Notes: generated by a model from the letters alone, not told the origin. A DNA stretch of 64,000 nt from CAYQEC01 sp964416425 (GCA_964416425.1 CAYQEC010000006.1:37209-101208), one strand, 5' to 3'; shown: positions 25,808 through 34,177, numbered from the stretch's first letter. Program-made: numbers and translations.

Positions 25808-26818
25808 TCAGTCTCCAAGTGCGAGCTGTACCAGCTCGTGGCACAGCTCGCCGTACGTCATGCCGCTCGCCTGCCACATGGCGGGAAACCCCGAGATCGG
25901 GGTGAACCCGGGCATGGTGTTCACCTCGTTGAGCAGGAAGCCGCGCCCCCGCTCCTCGTAGAAGAAATCCACCCGGGCAAGGCCGCGGCATTCGAGGGCG
26001 GTGAAGGCGGCAGCCGCCAGCCGCCGCACCTGATCCTGCTCGGGTCCGGTGAGCTGGGCGGGCGCCACGAACCGGCTCGTCTCGTCGTGGTACTTGCTGT
26101 CGTAGTCGTACCACTCGGTCTCGATGATCACCTCGCCGGGGGCCGCGGTACGGGGACCCTCCAGGACCGCCACCTCGATCTCACGCCCCCGGATCGCCTC
26201 CTCGACCACGACCTTGTGGTCGAAGCCGAAGGCGCGCCGGAGCCCGTCCTTCAACTCGGCGTCGGTGGCGGCCTTGGTGATGCCGACCGACGAGCCGAGG
26301 CGCGCCGGCTTGACGAACACCGGGAGGCCAAGATCGGAGCGGATCCGGTCCACGACCGACCCCGGGTCGTCGAAGTCCTCGAGGCGGACGACCTGCCACC
26401 CACCGGTGGGGATCCCGGCCTGGTGGAACAGCCGCTTGGCGACGTCCTTGTCCATCGCCATCGCGGAGGACGCCACCCCACACCCCACGTAGGGGGTGCC
26501 CGCCATCTCGAACACTCCCTGGATCGTGCCATCCTCGCCGTAAGGGCCGTGGAGCACCGGGAACACGACGTCGAAGGCGATGACGTCCCCGGACGCGGCA
26601 AGGGTTCCCTCGGGGATCCGCAGCGCCACGGGACGTCCCGCGGCTTGCAGCGGGCGCCGGGTACGATCCGCCAGATACCAGGAACCGTCGCGCCCGATCC
26701 CCACCGGGATCACCTGATGACCGGTGTCTTCGAGCGCCTCGAGCACGGCGACGGCCGACACGCAGGAGACCTCATGCTCCGCAGAGCGGCCGCCGAAGAG
26801 AAGGAGTACCCGTGCCAT
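25808..26818 (-). CDS. ddl: D-alanine--D-alanine ligase
   Basis: ATP-grasp enzyme making the D-Ala-D-Ala dipeptide for peptidoglycan. The 336 residues start MARVLLLFGGRSAEHEVSCVSA and contain FVKPARLGSSVGITKA, the metal and substrate region LARVDFFYEE and NEVNTMPGFTPIS. A TAACCT box 7 nt before the ATG suggests a leaderless mRNA. It diverges from a sensor kinase gene. Confidence 0.95.
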   Translation of the reverse strand: MARVLLLFGGRSAEHEVSCVSAVAVLEALEDTGHQVIPVGIGRDGSWYLADRTRRPLQAAGRPVALRIPEGTLAASGDVIAFDVVFPVLHGPYGEDGTIQGVFEMAGTPYVGCGVASSAMAMDKDVAKRLFHQAGIPTGGWQVVRLEDFDDPGSVVDRIRSDLGLPVFVKPARLGSSVGITKAATDAELKDGLRRAFGFDHKVVVEEAIRGREIEVAVLEGPRTAAPGEVIIETEWYDYDSKYHDETSRFVAPAQLTGPEQDQVRRLAAAAFTALECRGLARVDFFYEERGRGFLLNEVNTMPGFTPISGFPAMWQASGMTYGELCHELVQLALGD

Positions 26819-26825
26819 GCCGGGC

Positions 26826-26831
26826 AGGTTA
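26826..26831 (-). promoter_or_regulatory. -10 box (TAACCT) for ddl
   Basis: CGG-TAACCT with 7 nt to the ddl ATG. The divergent kinase gene has TATACGTT at 26841-26848 on the plus strand, so the two promoters face apart within about 20 bp. Confidence 0.4.
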
Positions 26832-26860
26832 CCGTGGTCCTATACGTTGACTGAGGTTCC

Positions 26861-28660
26861 GTGAGCGACCGTTACACGATCATCGGCTACCGGGTGCGCG
26901 TGGTCTACTTCGGGCTCGTGCTGTCGTGGGTGGCGCTGATCATCTCCGCGGCCATGACCGCCGCCCACTCCCGCTTCGAGGAACAGATCCAGCCGGGGCC
27001 CGCCATCGGCGCCGCGGTCGCCCTGCTCATCCTCACCCTGGTGCCGTGGAGGCGCGCCCTGCGGCGGGCCGTCGGCGACTTCCTGGTGCTGCTGTGGTGC
27101 CTCGGCGTCATCGGGGCCGTCATCTACGGAACCGGTGGTCTCGAGACCGGGGCGTCGGTGGTGATCGTGTTCCTGGCGACCGTGGTGTTCGCAGCCCTCG
27201 TCGCCTCCCGCTCCGTCGGCTTCGTCGGCGTCGCCGCCATCGCCGCCTACGTCGCCCTCCTCCTCACCAACGAGACCGTCGACGCCGCCGATGCGGCCGT
27301 GCAGATCGCCATCTTCGTGATGGCGGTCGCCCTCATCTTCATCGGCGGCCTGGCGGTGTGGGCCCAGATCGACCTGGCATCCCAGTGGCTGCGGTCCTAC
27401 AGCCGCCGCGAGGCCCACCTCGCGGAGCGCGAGCAGGAGCTGCAGCGCCTCTACGACGTGTCCCGGACCATCGGGGTCGGCACCAACCTCGCCGAGGTGC
27501 TCCCCGAGCTGGTGGGACGAGTCGTCTCGGCGCTGGAAGCGAAGATCGGCGTGGTGCTGCTGTACCGGCCCGACCTGGAGGCGCTCGAGGTGATGTCCCC
27601 CATCTGGGTGGCGGGTCAGACGCTGCGGGCCGAGGGCTACCTGCTGCGGCTCGACGAGCAAGGCATCGCCCAGCAGGTGTTCACCAGCGGCGAGCCGATG
27701 GTGTACACCGACATGTCCGAGGCACACCAGGCCGGCGACTCCTTCCTGCTCGAGCTGGGCGCCCACCAGGTGGTGGCGGTGCCGCTGCGCCTCGAGGCGC
27801 ACCGCATCGGGGTGCTGCTCGTCGTCGAGAAGCAGAGCGGCGAGTTCGTCGAGGAAGACGTGGCCCTACTGGAGTCACTCGCCGGCCCGTCGGCCCTTGT
27901 CCTCAACCAGCTCACCCGCTACGAGGAGGCGCAGGAGACGAGCCAGAAGATGACCGAGCTGGCCCAGCTCAAGACCGACTTCGTCTCGGTGGTCAGCCAC
28001 GAGTTGCGCACCCCCTTGACCTCGATGATCGGGTCGCTCAAGACCCTGCAGCGCCCCGAGCTGGCTCCCCCTGATCCCAACGCCCGGGAGTTGGTCAACA
28101 CCGCGGCCCGCCAGGCGAACCGGCTCCGCTCCCTCATCGAGGACCTGCTCATGGTGTCGCGGCTCGACAACCAGGCCCTCCCGATCCGGCCCGAGTCGCT
28201 GGCGGTGGCGGACTTCCTCGACGAGATCGTCCGCCACGTCCCCGGGGCCGAGGAGGTGACGTCGATCCACGTCGCCCCCACCGTCGACCTGGTCGAAGCC
28301 GACCCGGACCACCTTCACCGGGTGATCTCGAACCTGCTCGACAACGCCCTCAAGTACGCCCCCGACTCCCCGATCGAGATGACCGCCACCCGCAACGGCG
28401 GCGAGGTGTGGTTCTCGGTCGCCGACCACGGCATGGGCATCCCCTACGAACTCCACGAGCACATCTTCAACAGCTTCACCCAGGTCGCCCCGCACCACAC
28501 CCGCAGCGCCGGCGGCACCGGCCTGGGGCTCTCGATCGTGCGGGGCCTCTCCGAGGCCATGGGGGGGCGGGTCTGGTTCCAGCCCACCCCCGGCGGTGGC
28601 GCCACCTTCACCGTGGCCCTGCCGCAGCGCGCCGCCAGCCGGCAGGCCCGGGCGGTCTGA
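26861..28660 (+). CDS. Membrane sensor histidine kinase with GAF domain
   Basis: A 599-residue kinase. Five or six N-terminal transmembrane helices (about 12-170) are followed by a GAF domain (about 200-350), a HisKA domain with phosphoacceptor FVSVVSHELRTPLTSMIGS, and an HATPase domain with NLLDNALKYAPD, ADHGMGIPYE and GTGLGLSIV. The stimulus is unknown. No response regulator gene is adjacent, so it is an orphan kinase in this window. The start is GTG 26861. It is convergent with fabI, with 3 bp between stops. Confidence 0.9.
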   Translation: MSDRYTIIGYRVRVVYFGLVLSWVALIISAAMTAAHSRFEEQIQPGPAIGAAVALLILTLVPWRRALRRAVGDFLVLLWCLGVIGAVIYGTGGLETGASVVIVFLATVVFAALVASRSVGFVGVAAIAAYVALLLTNETVDAADAAVQIAIFVMAVALIFIGGLAVWAQIDLASQWLRSYSRREAHLAEREQELQRLYDVSRTIGVGTNLAEVLPELVGRVVSALEAKIGVVLLYRPDLEALEVMSPIWVAGQTLRAEGYLLRLDEQGIAQQVFTSGEPMVYTDMSEAHQAGDSFLLELGAHQVVAVPLRLEAHRIGVLLVVEKQSGEFVEEDVALLESLAGPSALVLNQLTRYEEAQETSQKMTELAQLKTDFVSVVSHELRTPLTSMIGSLKTLQRPELAPPDPNARELVNTAARQANRLRSLIEDLLMVSRLDNQALPIRPESLAVADFLDEIVRHVPGAEEVTSIHVAPTVDLVEADPDHLHRVISNLLDNALKYAPDSPIEMTATRNGGEVWFSVADHGMGIPYELHEHIFNSFTQVAPHHTRSAGGTGLGLSIVRGLSEAMGGRVWFQPTPGGGATFTVALPQRAASRQARAV

Positions 28661-28663
28661 GGG

Positions 28664-29446
28664 TCAGTCCCCCTCGGCAGCGGCGATGGCGTGGAAACCG
28701 CCGTCGACGTGGATTACCTCGCCGCTGGTGGCCGGGGCCCAGTCGGACAGCAGCACGGCCACCATCATCGCCACCGGCACCGGATCGCCAATGTCCCATC
28801 CCAGCGGCGCCCGGGCGCCCCACACCTCCTCGAACCGCCGGAACCCGGGGATCGACTTGGCCGCCACCGTCACCAGCGGCCCGGCCGAGACCGCGTTCAC
28901 CCGGATGTGGTCGGGGCCGAGGTCGCGGGCCAGGTAACGGGTGACCGACTCGAGGGCCGACTTGGAGACTCCCATCCAGTCGTAGGCGGGCCATGCCTGC
29001 CGGTTGTCGAAGTCGAGGGTCACCAGCGCTCCCCCGCCGGCGCGGCGCATCAGGTCCCGCAGACCGGCCGCCAGCGTCTTGTAGGAGAACGCCGAGGTGA
29101 GGAAGGCGGTGGCGGCGCTCTCGGCCGGGGTGTCGAGGAAGTTGCCCCCGAGGGCGTCGTCGGGGGCGTAGGCGATGGCGTGCAGTGCCCCGTCGACACT
29201 CCCCCACCGCTCCTCGAGGTCGGCGACGAGAGCCTCCATGTGCTTCGGCTCGTTGATGTCGAGCTCGAGGACGTCGGGGATGCTGGGCAGCCGCTTGGCG
29301 GCGCGCTCGGTGAGGCGCAATCCCCGGCCGAACCCGGTGAGGACCACCTCGGCGCCCTGCTCCTCGGCGACCCGGGCCGTGTGCCACGCGATGGAGTCGT
29401 CGGTGAGCACTCCCGTGATCACGAAGCGTTTTCCTTCGAGCAGCAC
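28664..29446 (-). CDS. fabI: Enoyl-[acyl-carrier-protein] reductase (InhA type)
   Basis: NADH-dependent reductase of the last step of fatty-acid elongation. The 260-residue SDR protein follows mycobacterial InhA closely: VLTDDSIAWHTARVAEEQGA, LVLTGF-like AEVVLTGFGRG, DFDNRQAWPAYDWMGVSKSALESV (catalytic Tyr-x6-Lys) and LLSDWAPATSGEVIHVDGG. GTG 29446 has AAGGAGG five nt upstream. The closeness to InhA is one of the better taxonomic hints in the window. Confidence 0.94.
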   Translation of the reverse strand: MLLEGKRFVITGVLTDDSIAWHTARVAEEQGAEVVLTGFGRGLRLTERAAKRLPSIPDVLELDINEPKHMEALVADLEERWGSVDGALHAIAYAPDDALGGNFLDTPAESAATAFLTSAFSYKTLAAGLRDLMRRAGGGALVTLDFDNRQAWPAYDWMGVSKSALESVTRYLARDLGPDHIRVNAVSAGPLVTVAAKSIPGFRRFEEVWGARAPLGWDIGDPVPVAMMVAVLLSDWAPATSGEVIHVDGGFHAIAAAEGD

Positions 29447-29505
29447 CGCTGCCTCCTTGGCGGGGGGCCACATGCTAGGGACCGGCGGCCTCGCGGCAGG
29501 AGATG

Positions 29506-29862
29506 TCAGGTGACGTTGGCCCAAGCCCGGAGCCCGAGACCCATCACGAAGAGCAGCAGCAAGCCGTAGGCGAGGGCGGGACGGCGGGCCAGCGAACTGC
29601 GGAACACGTAGGCGAAGGCGAACGTGACGGCGACGAGCACACCGTAGAAGACGTGGAGCCCGTTGCCAGGTCGCTCCCCCTGGGAGTACAGGATCAGCCC
29701 GGCCGTGACCTGGATCAGCATGGCGGCCACCGCCACCCAGCGGGCGATGAGGAAGGACCGGCTCGGGGGGCGCTTGGCCACGGCGAGCAGCAGTCCCCAC
29801 GCCCCGACCAGACCGGTCGAGATGACCGCCACCAAGAACCAGTCGGCATGGAAGGTGTGCAT
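29506..29862 (-). CDS. Small integral membrane protein, unknown function
   Basis: A 118-residue protein with four predicted membrane helices, starting MHTFHADWFLVAVISTGLVG and containing LIARWVAVAAMLIQVTAGLILY and VFYGVLVAVTFAFAYVFR. Topology and length recall small bacterial membrane proteins in heme-copper oxidase or rhomboid neighbourhoods, but I recognise no family. A TAAGCT box lies 7 nt before the ATG. It is divergent from the RNA methyltransferase gene. Confidence 0.72.
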   Translation of the reverse strand: MHTFHADWFLVAVISTGLVGAWGLLLAVAKRPPSRSFLIARWVAVAAMLIQVTAGLILYSQGERPGNGLHVFYGVLVAVTFAFAYVFRSSLARRPALAYGLLLLFVMGLGLRAWANVT

Positions 29863-29869
29863 CGCCCGG

Positions 29870-29875
29870 AGCTTA
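29870..29875 (-). promoter_or_regulatory. -10 box (TAAGCT) for membrane protein gene
   Basis: Seven nt before ATG 29862 on the minus strand, leaderless spacing; same hexamer as the smc promoter. Confidence 0.4.
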
Positions 29876-29913
29876 GGAGATCCCCGCCAGCGGCGGACGT
29901 TGCCCCCGCCAGG

Positions 29914-29919
29914 TACCGT
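29914..29919 (+). promoter_or_regulatory. -10 box (TACCGT) for RNA methyltransferase
   Basis: Six nt before ATG 29926 on the plus strand, leaving no room for a ribosome site; probably leaderless. Confidence 0.45.
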
Positions 29920-29925
29920 AGGCAC

Positions 29926-31134
29926 ATGGAGCTCGTCCCCACCGACATCGCCCACGGCGGCGAGGCCGTTGCCCGGGTGGAGGGGAAGGCCTTCTTCGTG
30001 GCCGGGGTGATCCCGGGCGAACGGGTCCGTGGGGAGGTCGTGGTCGACAAGGGAGCGTGGGGTCGGATCCGCCTCCTCGACGTGCTCAACCCGGCGCCGG
30101 AGCGGATCGATCCCCCCTGCCCCCACTTCTCCGAGTGCGGCGGCTGCCAGTGGCAGTTCGTCGACCATGCCGCCCAGCTCCGCTGGAAGACGTCGGTGGT
30201 CGCCGGCCAGCTCGCTCACCTCGGCACGCTGACCGACCCCCCGGTGCGGAACACGATCCCGGTGGGGACACCGTTCGGCTACCGGAACCGCATGGACTTC
30301 GCCGTCGATCACGACCGGCCCGCCCTGTACCGGTCCCGCTCCCGGCGGGCGGTACCGCTCGACCTCTGCCTGCTGTTGCGCCCCGAGCTGGCCGCGGTCT
30401 TCGAGCGCCTCGGCGACCTCTCCGGCATGCACCGCCTCACCCTGCGAGCCGGGGTCACCACCGGGGAGGTGCTCGCGATCGTCGGGGGACGGATCCCGGA
30501 ACAGGCGTCGAGCTGGGGCTGTGCCGTCGCCCAGACGCGGCGTGGCGCGGTGTACCCGGTCAGCGGCGACCCGACCGTGCACGAGGTGATCGACGGAGTT
30601 CGCTTCCGCATCACGGGCCGCGCCTTCTTCCAGAGCAATACCCCCGGAGCCGAGGTCCTGGTGCGCCTCGCCGGCGAAGCCGCCGCGGTCACCCCCGCCG
30701 ACACGCTGCTCGACGCCTACGCCGGCGGCGGGTTGTTCGGGGCCACGATCGGGCGCGGCGCCGGCCGGGTCGTCGGCGTCGAATCCGACCACGTCGCCTT
30801 CACCGACCTGCGGACCAACCTGCGGGCGGCCGGGCTCGCCGACCACCAGGCGGTCCACGGCACGGTGGAGACCGTGGTCGCCAACCTCGACGAGTACTGG
30901 GACGTGGCGATCGTCGATCCGCCCCGGGAGGGCCTTGGCGAGCCGGGCGTCGCCGCCGTCACCGCGGCGCGGCCCCGCACGGTGGTCTACGTGTCGTGCG
31001 ACCCGGCCTCGCTGGGGCGCGACACCAGGCTGCTGGCGCAGGGCGGCTACCGGCTCGAATGGGCCGCCCCGGTCGATCTCTTCCCCCAGACCTACCACGT
31101 CGAGACGGTCGCCCGCTTCACCCGCGCCGCCTGA
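29926..31134 (+). CDS. Class I RNA (uracil-5-)methyltransferase, TrmA/RlmD family
   Basis: A 402-residue Fe-S RNA methyltransferase making 5-methyluridine. It has an N-terminal TRAM-like barrel, a [4Fe-4S] Cys set (CPHFSECGGCQW plus a later Cys in LDLCLLL), a SAM site DAYAGGGLFGATIG, IVDPPREGL and the catalytic Cys in YVSCDPASLGRD. The final VDLFPQTYHVETVA is the family C-terminus. Whether the target is tRNA U54 or 23S rRNA cannot be told from sequence. Confidence 0.9.
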   Translation: MELVPTDIAHGGEAVARVEGKAFFVAGVIPGERVRGEVVVDKGAWGRIRLLDVLNPAPERIDPPCPHFSECGGCQWQFVDHAAQLRWKTSVVAGQLAHLGTLTDPPVRNTIPVGTPFGYRNRMDFAVDHDRPALYRSRSRRAVPLDLCLLLRPELAAVFERLGDLSGMHRLTLRAGVTTGEVLAIVGGRIPEQASSWGCAVAQTRRGAVYPVSGDPTVHEVIDGVRFRITGRAFFQSNTPGAEVLVRLAGEAAAVTPADTLLDAYAGGGLFGATIGRGAGRVVGVESDHVAFTDLRTNLRAAGLADHQAVHGTVETVVANLDEYWDVAIVDPPREGLGEPGVAAVTAARPRTVVYVSCDPASLGRDTRLLAQGGYRLEWAAPVDLFPQTYHVETVARFTRAA

Positions 31135-31335
31135 ACATCCCCACCCGATTGAGGGAATACGGCCCTATCGGCCGCCCCGACCGATCCGCATGCTGCCCAT
31201 ACACCCACCGGTGACGCGAGGCCGACGCGGACCGTGCTCCTGCGACGCCCGCGTCCTCGGCGGGAAACGGGGCGACGGACGTCGCCGGGCGACGGAGGTC
31301 GCCTTCGCCGACTGTAGAGAGGAGATGCGGCGGCA
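31135..31335 (+). promoter_or_regulatory. Leader region of acetate transporter with two tandem hairpins
   Basis: About 200 bp without a gene. It contains two back-to-back hairpins of identical stem, GGCGAC-N4-GTCGCC, at 31271-31286 (loop GGAC) and 31288-31303 (loop GGAG), just before the ribosome site AGAGGAGA (31317-31324). GGA in a hairpin loop is the known CsrA-type recognition element. A further 5-bp inverted repeat lies at 31160-31174. Confidence 0.5.
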
Positions 31336-31917
31336 ATGGAACCCAAGCTCGCCAACCCTGCGCCTTTGGGCCTGATGGGATTCGGCATGACCACCATCCT
31401 GCTCAACATCCACAACGCGGGGTACTTCGGGATTAGTGCCATGGTGCTCGCGATGGGCATCTTCTACGGGGGAATCGCCCAGGTGATCGCCGGGAAGATG
31501 GAGTTCAGGAAGGGCAACACGTTCGCGACGACCGCGTTCTCTTCGTACGGGCTCTTCTGGCTCTCTCTGGTGGGATTGCTCATCCTTCCGGAACTCGGCT
31601 GGACGGAGGCGACCCCGGCCGATTTTATGGGCTGGTACCTGTTCCTGTGGGGCGTCTTCACCCTGTTCATGTTCGTCGGGACGCTGCGCGCCGTCCTCTT
31701 CTTGAGGATCGTGTTCGGCACCCTGGCGATCCTGTTCTTCCTCCTCGCCATCGGCGAGTGGTCCGAATCGACCACCATGATCAAGATCGCCGGCTGGGAG
31801 GGCATCGTGTGTGGCGCGAGTGCCTTCTACCTGGCGATGGGCGAGGTGATCAACGAAGCTCTCGACAGGGTCGTGATCCCCATCGACTTCGCCCACTTCC
31901 GGCGCGGCGAGTCGTAG
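31336..31917 (+). CDS. Acetate/succinate transporter, SatP (GPR1/FUN34/YaaH) family
   Basis: A 193-residue protein with six transmembrane helices. The family signature NPAPLGLMGFGMTTILLN is at the N-terminus, and GIFYGGIAQVIAGKMEFRKGNTFATTAFSSYG matches the second conserved block. SatP proteins are proton-coupled acetate or succinate channels. ATG 31336 is 11 nt after AGAGGAGA. The leader hairpins suggest post-transcriptional control (inference). Confidence 0.93.
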   Translation: MEPKLANPAPLGLMGFGMTTILLNIHNAGYFGISAMVLAMGIFYGGIAQVIAGKMEFRKGNTFATTAFSSYGLFWLSLVGLLILPELGWTEATPADFMGWYLFLWGVFTLFMFVGTLRAVLFLRIVFGTLAILFFLLAIGEWSESTTMIKIAGWEGIVCGASAFYLAMGEVINEALDRVVIPIDFAHFRRGES

Positions 31918-31942
31918 GAGCAAACCCACAGACAGCAACGAT

Positions 31943-31974
31943 CGAGGCGCAGGGCCGTATGGCTCTGCGCCTCG
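31943..31974. terminator. Bidirectional terminator hairpin
   Basis: CGAGGCGCAGGGCC, loop GTAT and GGCTCTGCGCCTCG form a 14-bp stem with one G-U pair. It lies between the convergent stops at 31917 and 31986. No strong U tract follows on either strand, as is usual in high-GC actinobacteria. Confidence 0.7.
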
Positions 31975-31985
31975 TCGCGTCGTCG

Positions 31986-32624
31986 CTACATCTCGTCGAG
32001 GATCGAGCGTTTGGTGCGCTCGTACTCCTCGTCGCTGAGGGCGCCGTCCCGGTGGAGCCGGGCGAGGCGCTCGAGGCGCTCGGTGGCGTCGGCTGGCGCC
32101 GGTGCCGGTGCCGGTGCCGGTGCCGTTTCCTGCTGCAGCGCGCGGGTTCGATCCTCCCGGGTGCGGTACAGCAGTGATTGGAACGACTCCGGTTCCGGGA
32201 TGTCCGAGAACCGGCTCTGCCCGCTCTCGCCGGCCGACTCGATGAGGAGATCGCCCGACTTGAGGATCCGCTCCAGCATGTTCTGCTGGAACCTGAGGTC
32301 GTTGATGTTCTCCAGCGGGATCTCGATCCCGGCGCGGGAGATGATCCCGCTGCGGGTGATGAGACGCTCGTTGGTCAGCACGTAGGCGGTGAACCACCAG
32401 CGGAGGAACGGCAGAACCGCCACCGGGAACAGCGCCAGGACGATGACCAGCGACGTGATCAGGTCGGCGGAGCCGTTCTCGGGTGGGATCCACTGGTAGA
32501 CCAGGACGATGGCTGCGATGGCCGCGAGCACCCACAGCACGGGGAACACGAGGAGCCGCCAATGCGGGCGGAACTCGGTGACGATGACCTCACCTTCGGT
32601 GAGGAGGCGTTCTGGGTACGACAT
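31986..32624 (-). CDS. Membrane protein with bacterial PH domain and SHOCT motif
   Basis: A 212-residue protein: two membrane helices (about 22-70), a bPH2/YdbT-type domain with AYVLTNERLITRSGIISRAGIEIPL, an Ala-Pro linker and a C-terminal SHOCT motif (ERLARLHRDGALSDEEYERTKRSILDEM region). SHOCT is a short oligomerisation motif often found at the end of membrane proteins. A TATGAT box six nt before ATG 32624 suggests a leaderless mRNA. Function unknown. Confidence 0.85.
   Translation of the reverse strand: MSYPERLLTEGEVIVTEFRPHWRLLVFPVLWVLAAIAAIVLVYQWIPPENGSADLITSLVIVLALFPVAVLPFLRWWFTAYVLTNERLITRSGIISRAGIEIPLENINDLRFQQNMLERILKSGDLLIESAGESGQSRFSDIPEPESFQSLLYRTREDRTRALQQETAPAPAPAPAPADATERLERLARLHRDGALSDEEYERTKRSILDEM
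32101..32124 (+). repeat. Hexanucleotide repeat (GGTGCC)x4
   Basis: Four tandem GGTGCC units encode the Ala-Pro linker between the PH domain and the SHOCT motif. Changes in copy number would keep the frame and only alter linker length. Confidence 0.8.
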
Positions 32625-32630
32625 ACCCGG

Positions 32631-32636
32631 ATCATA
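32631..32636 (-). promoter_or_regulatory. -10 box (TATGAT) for PH-SHOCT gene
   Basis: CG-TATGAT six nt before the ATG, near-consensus and at leaderless spacing. It separates this gene from the RNA element upstream. Confidence 0.5.
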
Positions 32637-32699
32637 CGTCGCGGCGAGCGCCGGGGCGATGATCACCGGCCGGCCGAGCCCGGCGGAGCAAGAGGGTCC

Positions 32700-33000
32700 G
32701 GACGCGAGAATCCCGAGGGAGCGTCAGCCGAAGCATCAACCCTCTCGGGATTCTCAGATCGGACCTGCCTTGCGGCCTGACCGATCTACCTACCTCAGCC
32801 GAAGCCAAAGTGGGCTTGGTCCTTCCGGCACGGTACCGAACCCGAAGGCTCGATTCCGACGCCCCTCCGAAGAGGAACGCTGCCACCCTTACGAGTGGAC
32901 GGCCCTTCCAGACCCGTCCGCCGACCCTTGCGAGCCTTCGGACCCCAGCCGCCCTTGCGGGCTTCTGAGGCCGCCGAACCGGTTTCCCTGTCCAGCGACT
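32700..33000 (-). ncRNA. Candidate structured noncoding RNA 1
   Basis: A ~300-nt minus-strand transcript is predicted from a promoter at 33006-33035 to a terminal hairpin at 32706-32755. Between them lie successive hairpins. Read on the minus strand, their loops are stable tetraloops: GCAA at 32951-32962 and near 32938, GUAA at 32883-32898, GCAA at 32767-32776 inside a GATCGG/CCGATC stem (32757-32786), and UUCG at 32860-32879 (8-bp stem) and 32837-32852. The loops are only special on this strand. A 73-codon frame in the region begins upstream of the predicted transcript start and resembles nothing I know. RNA family not recognised. Confidence 0.55.
32706..32755 (-). terminator. Terminal hairpin of candidate RNA 1
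   Basis: GAGAATCCCGAG (32706-32717) pairs perfectly with CTCGGGATTCTC (32744-32755) around a 26-nt loop that itself contains GC-UUCG-GC on the minus strand. No U tract follows. Confidence 0.55.
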
Positions 33001-33005
33001 CACGC

Positions 33006-33035
33006 AATGTACGCACTCGTCCCGGGTGGGGTCAA
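33006..33035 (-). promoter_or_regulatory. Near-consensus promoter for candidate RNA 1 (TTGACC-18-TACATT)
   Basis: -35 TTGACC (33030-33035) and -10 TACATT (33006-33011) with an 18-bp spacer, predicting a start near 33000. Unlike the mRNA promoters of this window it has a good -35, as expected for a highly expressed RNA gene. Confidence 0.6.
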
Positions 33036-33109
33036 GCAGAATCGATGGTTCGTTTTCGCGTGTTGCCCAATTGTTTCGCGGTCCCTTCGGGGAGCCCGCA
33101 TTGGAGGGG

Positions 33110-34069
33110 TCAGGACGTGAGATGGGGCATGACGCGCTCGGCGAAGACCTCGATGGAATCCCCCCAGGCGGCGTCCCCGAAGTAGGCGATGGCGTAGGCG
33201 CAGCCGGCCTCCTCGTACTCGGTGAGCCGTTCCACCAGTTCATCGGGCGTGCCGACGAGCTGGCCGGCCCGGTATTTCTCGGGGGAGACGCCGCGCTGGG
33301 CGGCGACCCGCTCCAGCACCACCGTCAACGCCGCCTCGTTCTCGGCCACGAGGACCTCGGGGTGGAAGGTGCGCCCGATCTCGTCGAAGTCCCGCCCCAC
33401 CGCCTCGCAATGCCCGGCGAGAACCTCGGACTTGTGACGGAAGGTGGCGACGTCGCCGTGGAAGTTGGCGTAGTCGGCGTGCTCGGCCACCAGGCGCAGC
33501 GTGAGCTTCTCGCCGCCTCCGGCGATCCAGATCGGGGGATGGGGATCCTGGGCGGATTTCGGCTGGTTGATGGCGCCGTCCACCCGGTAGTATTTCCCCT
33601 GGTAGGTGGCGGTGTCGGCGGTCCACATCGCCTTGATGATCTCGACCGTCTCCCGGAGCCGGCCGATGCGGACCGAGGCCTTGGGGAACTCGTAGCCGTA
33701 GGCGTTGAACTCCTGCTCGTACCACCCGGCGCCGATGGCGAACTCGAGGCGCCCGCCCGAGATCACGTCGACGTTGGAAGCCACTTTGGCGAGGTAGGCG
33801 GGCGGCCGGTAGGCGGCGCAGGTGCACATCTGGCCCAACCGCACCGTATCGGTGACCGCGGCGAGGGCCGCCATCAGCGTCCATGCCTCGAACGTGGGCT
33901 CCTGGGTGGGGCGGGGGATGGTATGGAAGTGGTCGTACACCCAGAGGGAGTCGTACCGCTCCCGCTCGATCCGCCGGGCGACGGCCCGGATCGAGGACCA
34001 CTGCTCGTCGGTCTGCTGGCCTTGGAGATCCATCTTCCAGCCCTGAGGTACGAACGCCCCAAACCGCAT
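33110..34069 (-). CDS. LLM-class F420-dependent oxidoreductase
   Basis: A 319-residue luciferase-like (TIM-barrel) oxidoreductase, probably using coenzyme F420 as its actinobacterial relatives do. It starts MRFGAFVPQGWKMDL, with ERYDSLWVYDHFHTIPRP, VRLGQMCTCAAYRPPAYLAK, ISGGRLEFAIGAGWYEQEFNAYGY and IWIAGGGEKLTLRLVAEHAD. The substrate is unknown. ATG 34069 follows GAAGGAG at normal spacing. Both flanks carry the candidate structured RNAs, a layout I cannot explain. Confidence 0.88.
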   Translation of the reverse strand: MRFGAFVPQGWKMDLQGQQTDEQWSSIRAVARRIERERYDSLWVYDHFHTIPRPTQEPTFEAWTLMAALAAVTDTVRLGQMCTCAAYRPPAYLAKVASNVDVISGGRLEFAIGAGWYEQEFNAYGYEFPKASVRIGRLRETVEIIKAMWTADTATYQGKYYRVDGAINQPKSAQDPHPPIWIAGGGEKLTLRLVAEHADYANFHGDVATFRHKSEVLAGHCEAVGRDFDEIGRTFHPEVLVAENEAALTVVLERVAAQRGVSPEKYRAGQLVGTPDELVERLTEYEEAGCAYAIAYFGDAAWGDSIEVFAERVMPHLTS

Positions 34070-34097
34070 CACACGCTCCTTCTCTCGTCGCCGCACC

Positions 34098-34103
34098 AGC
34101 CTA
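34098..34103 (-). promoter_or_regulatory. -10 box (TAGGCT) for LLM oxidoreductase
   Basis: ACG-TAGGCT lies 28 nt before ATG 34069 with a ribosome site between. It gives the gene its own promoter downstream of candidate RNA 2. Confidence 0.4.
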
Positions 34104-34177
34104 CGTCGCGTCGGGCACGACGGTATCTCCCTGCCCAGGATCGGCTGCAGGTGGAACGGGGGAGGACCCCGGAAATG

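Noticed and set aside
32795..33016. 73-codon minus-strand ORF with repeated Arg-Lys-Gly
   Set aside because: Its start overlaps the -10 box of the proposed RNA promoter, third-position GC is lower than in neighbouring genes, and the repeats are explained by the CGCAAGGG hairpin loops.
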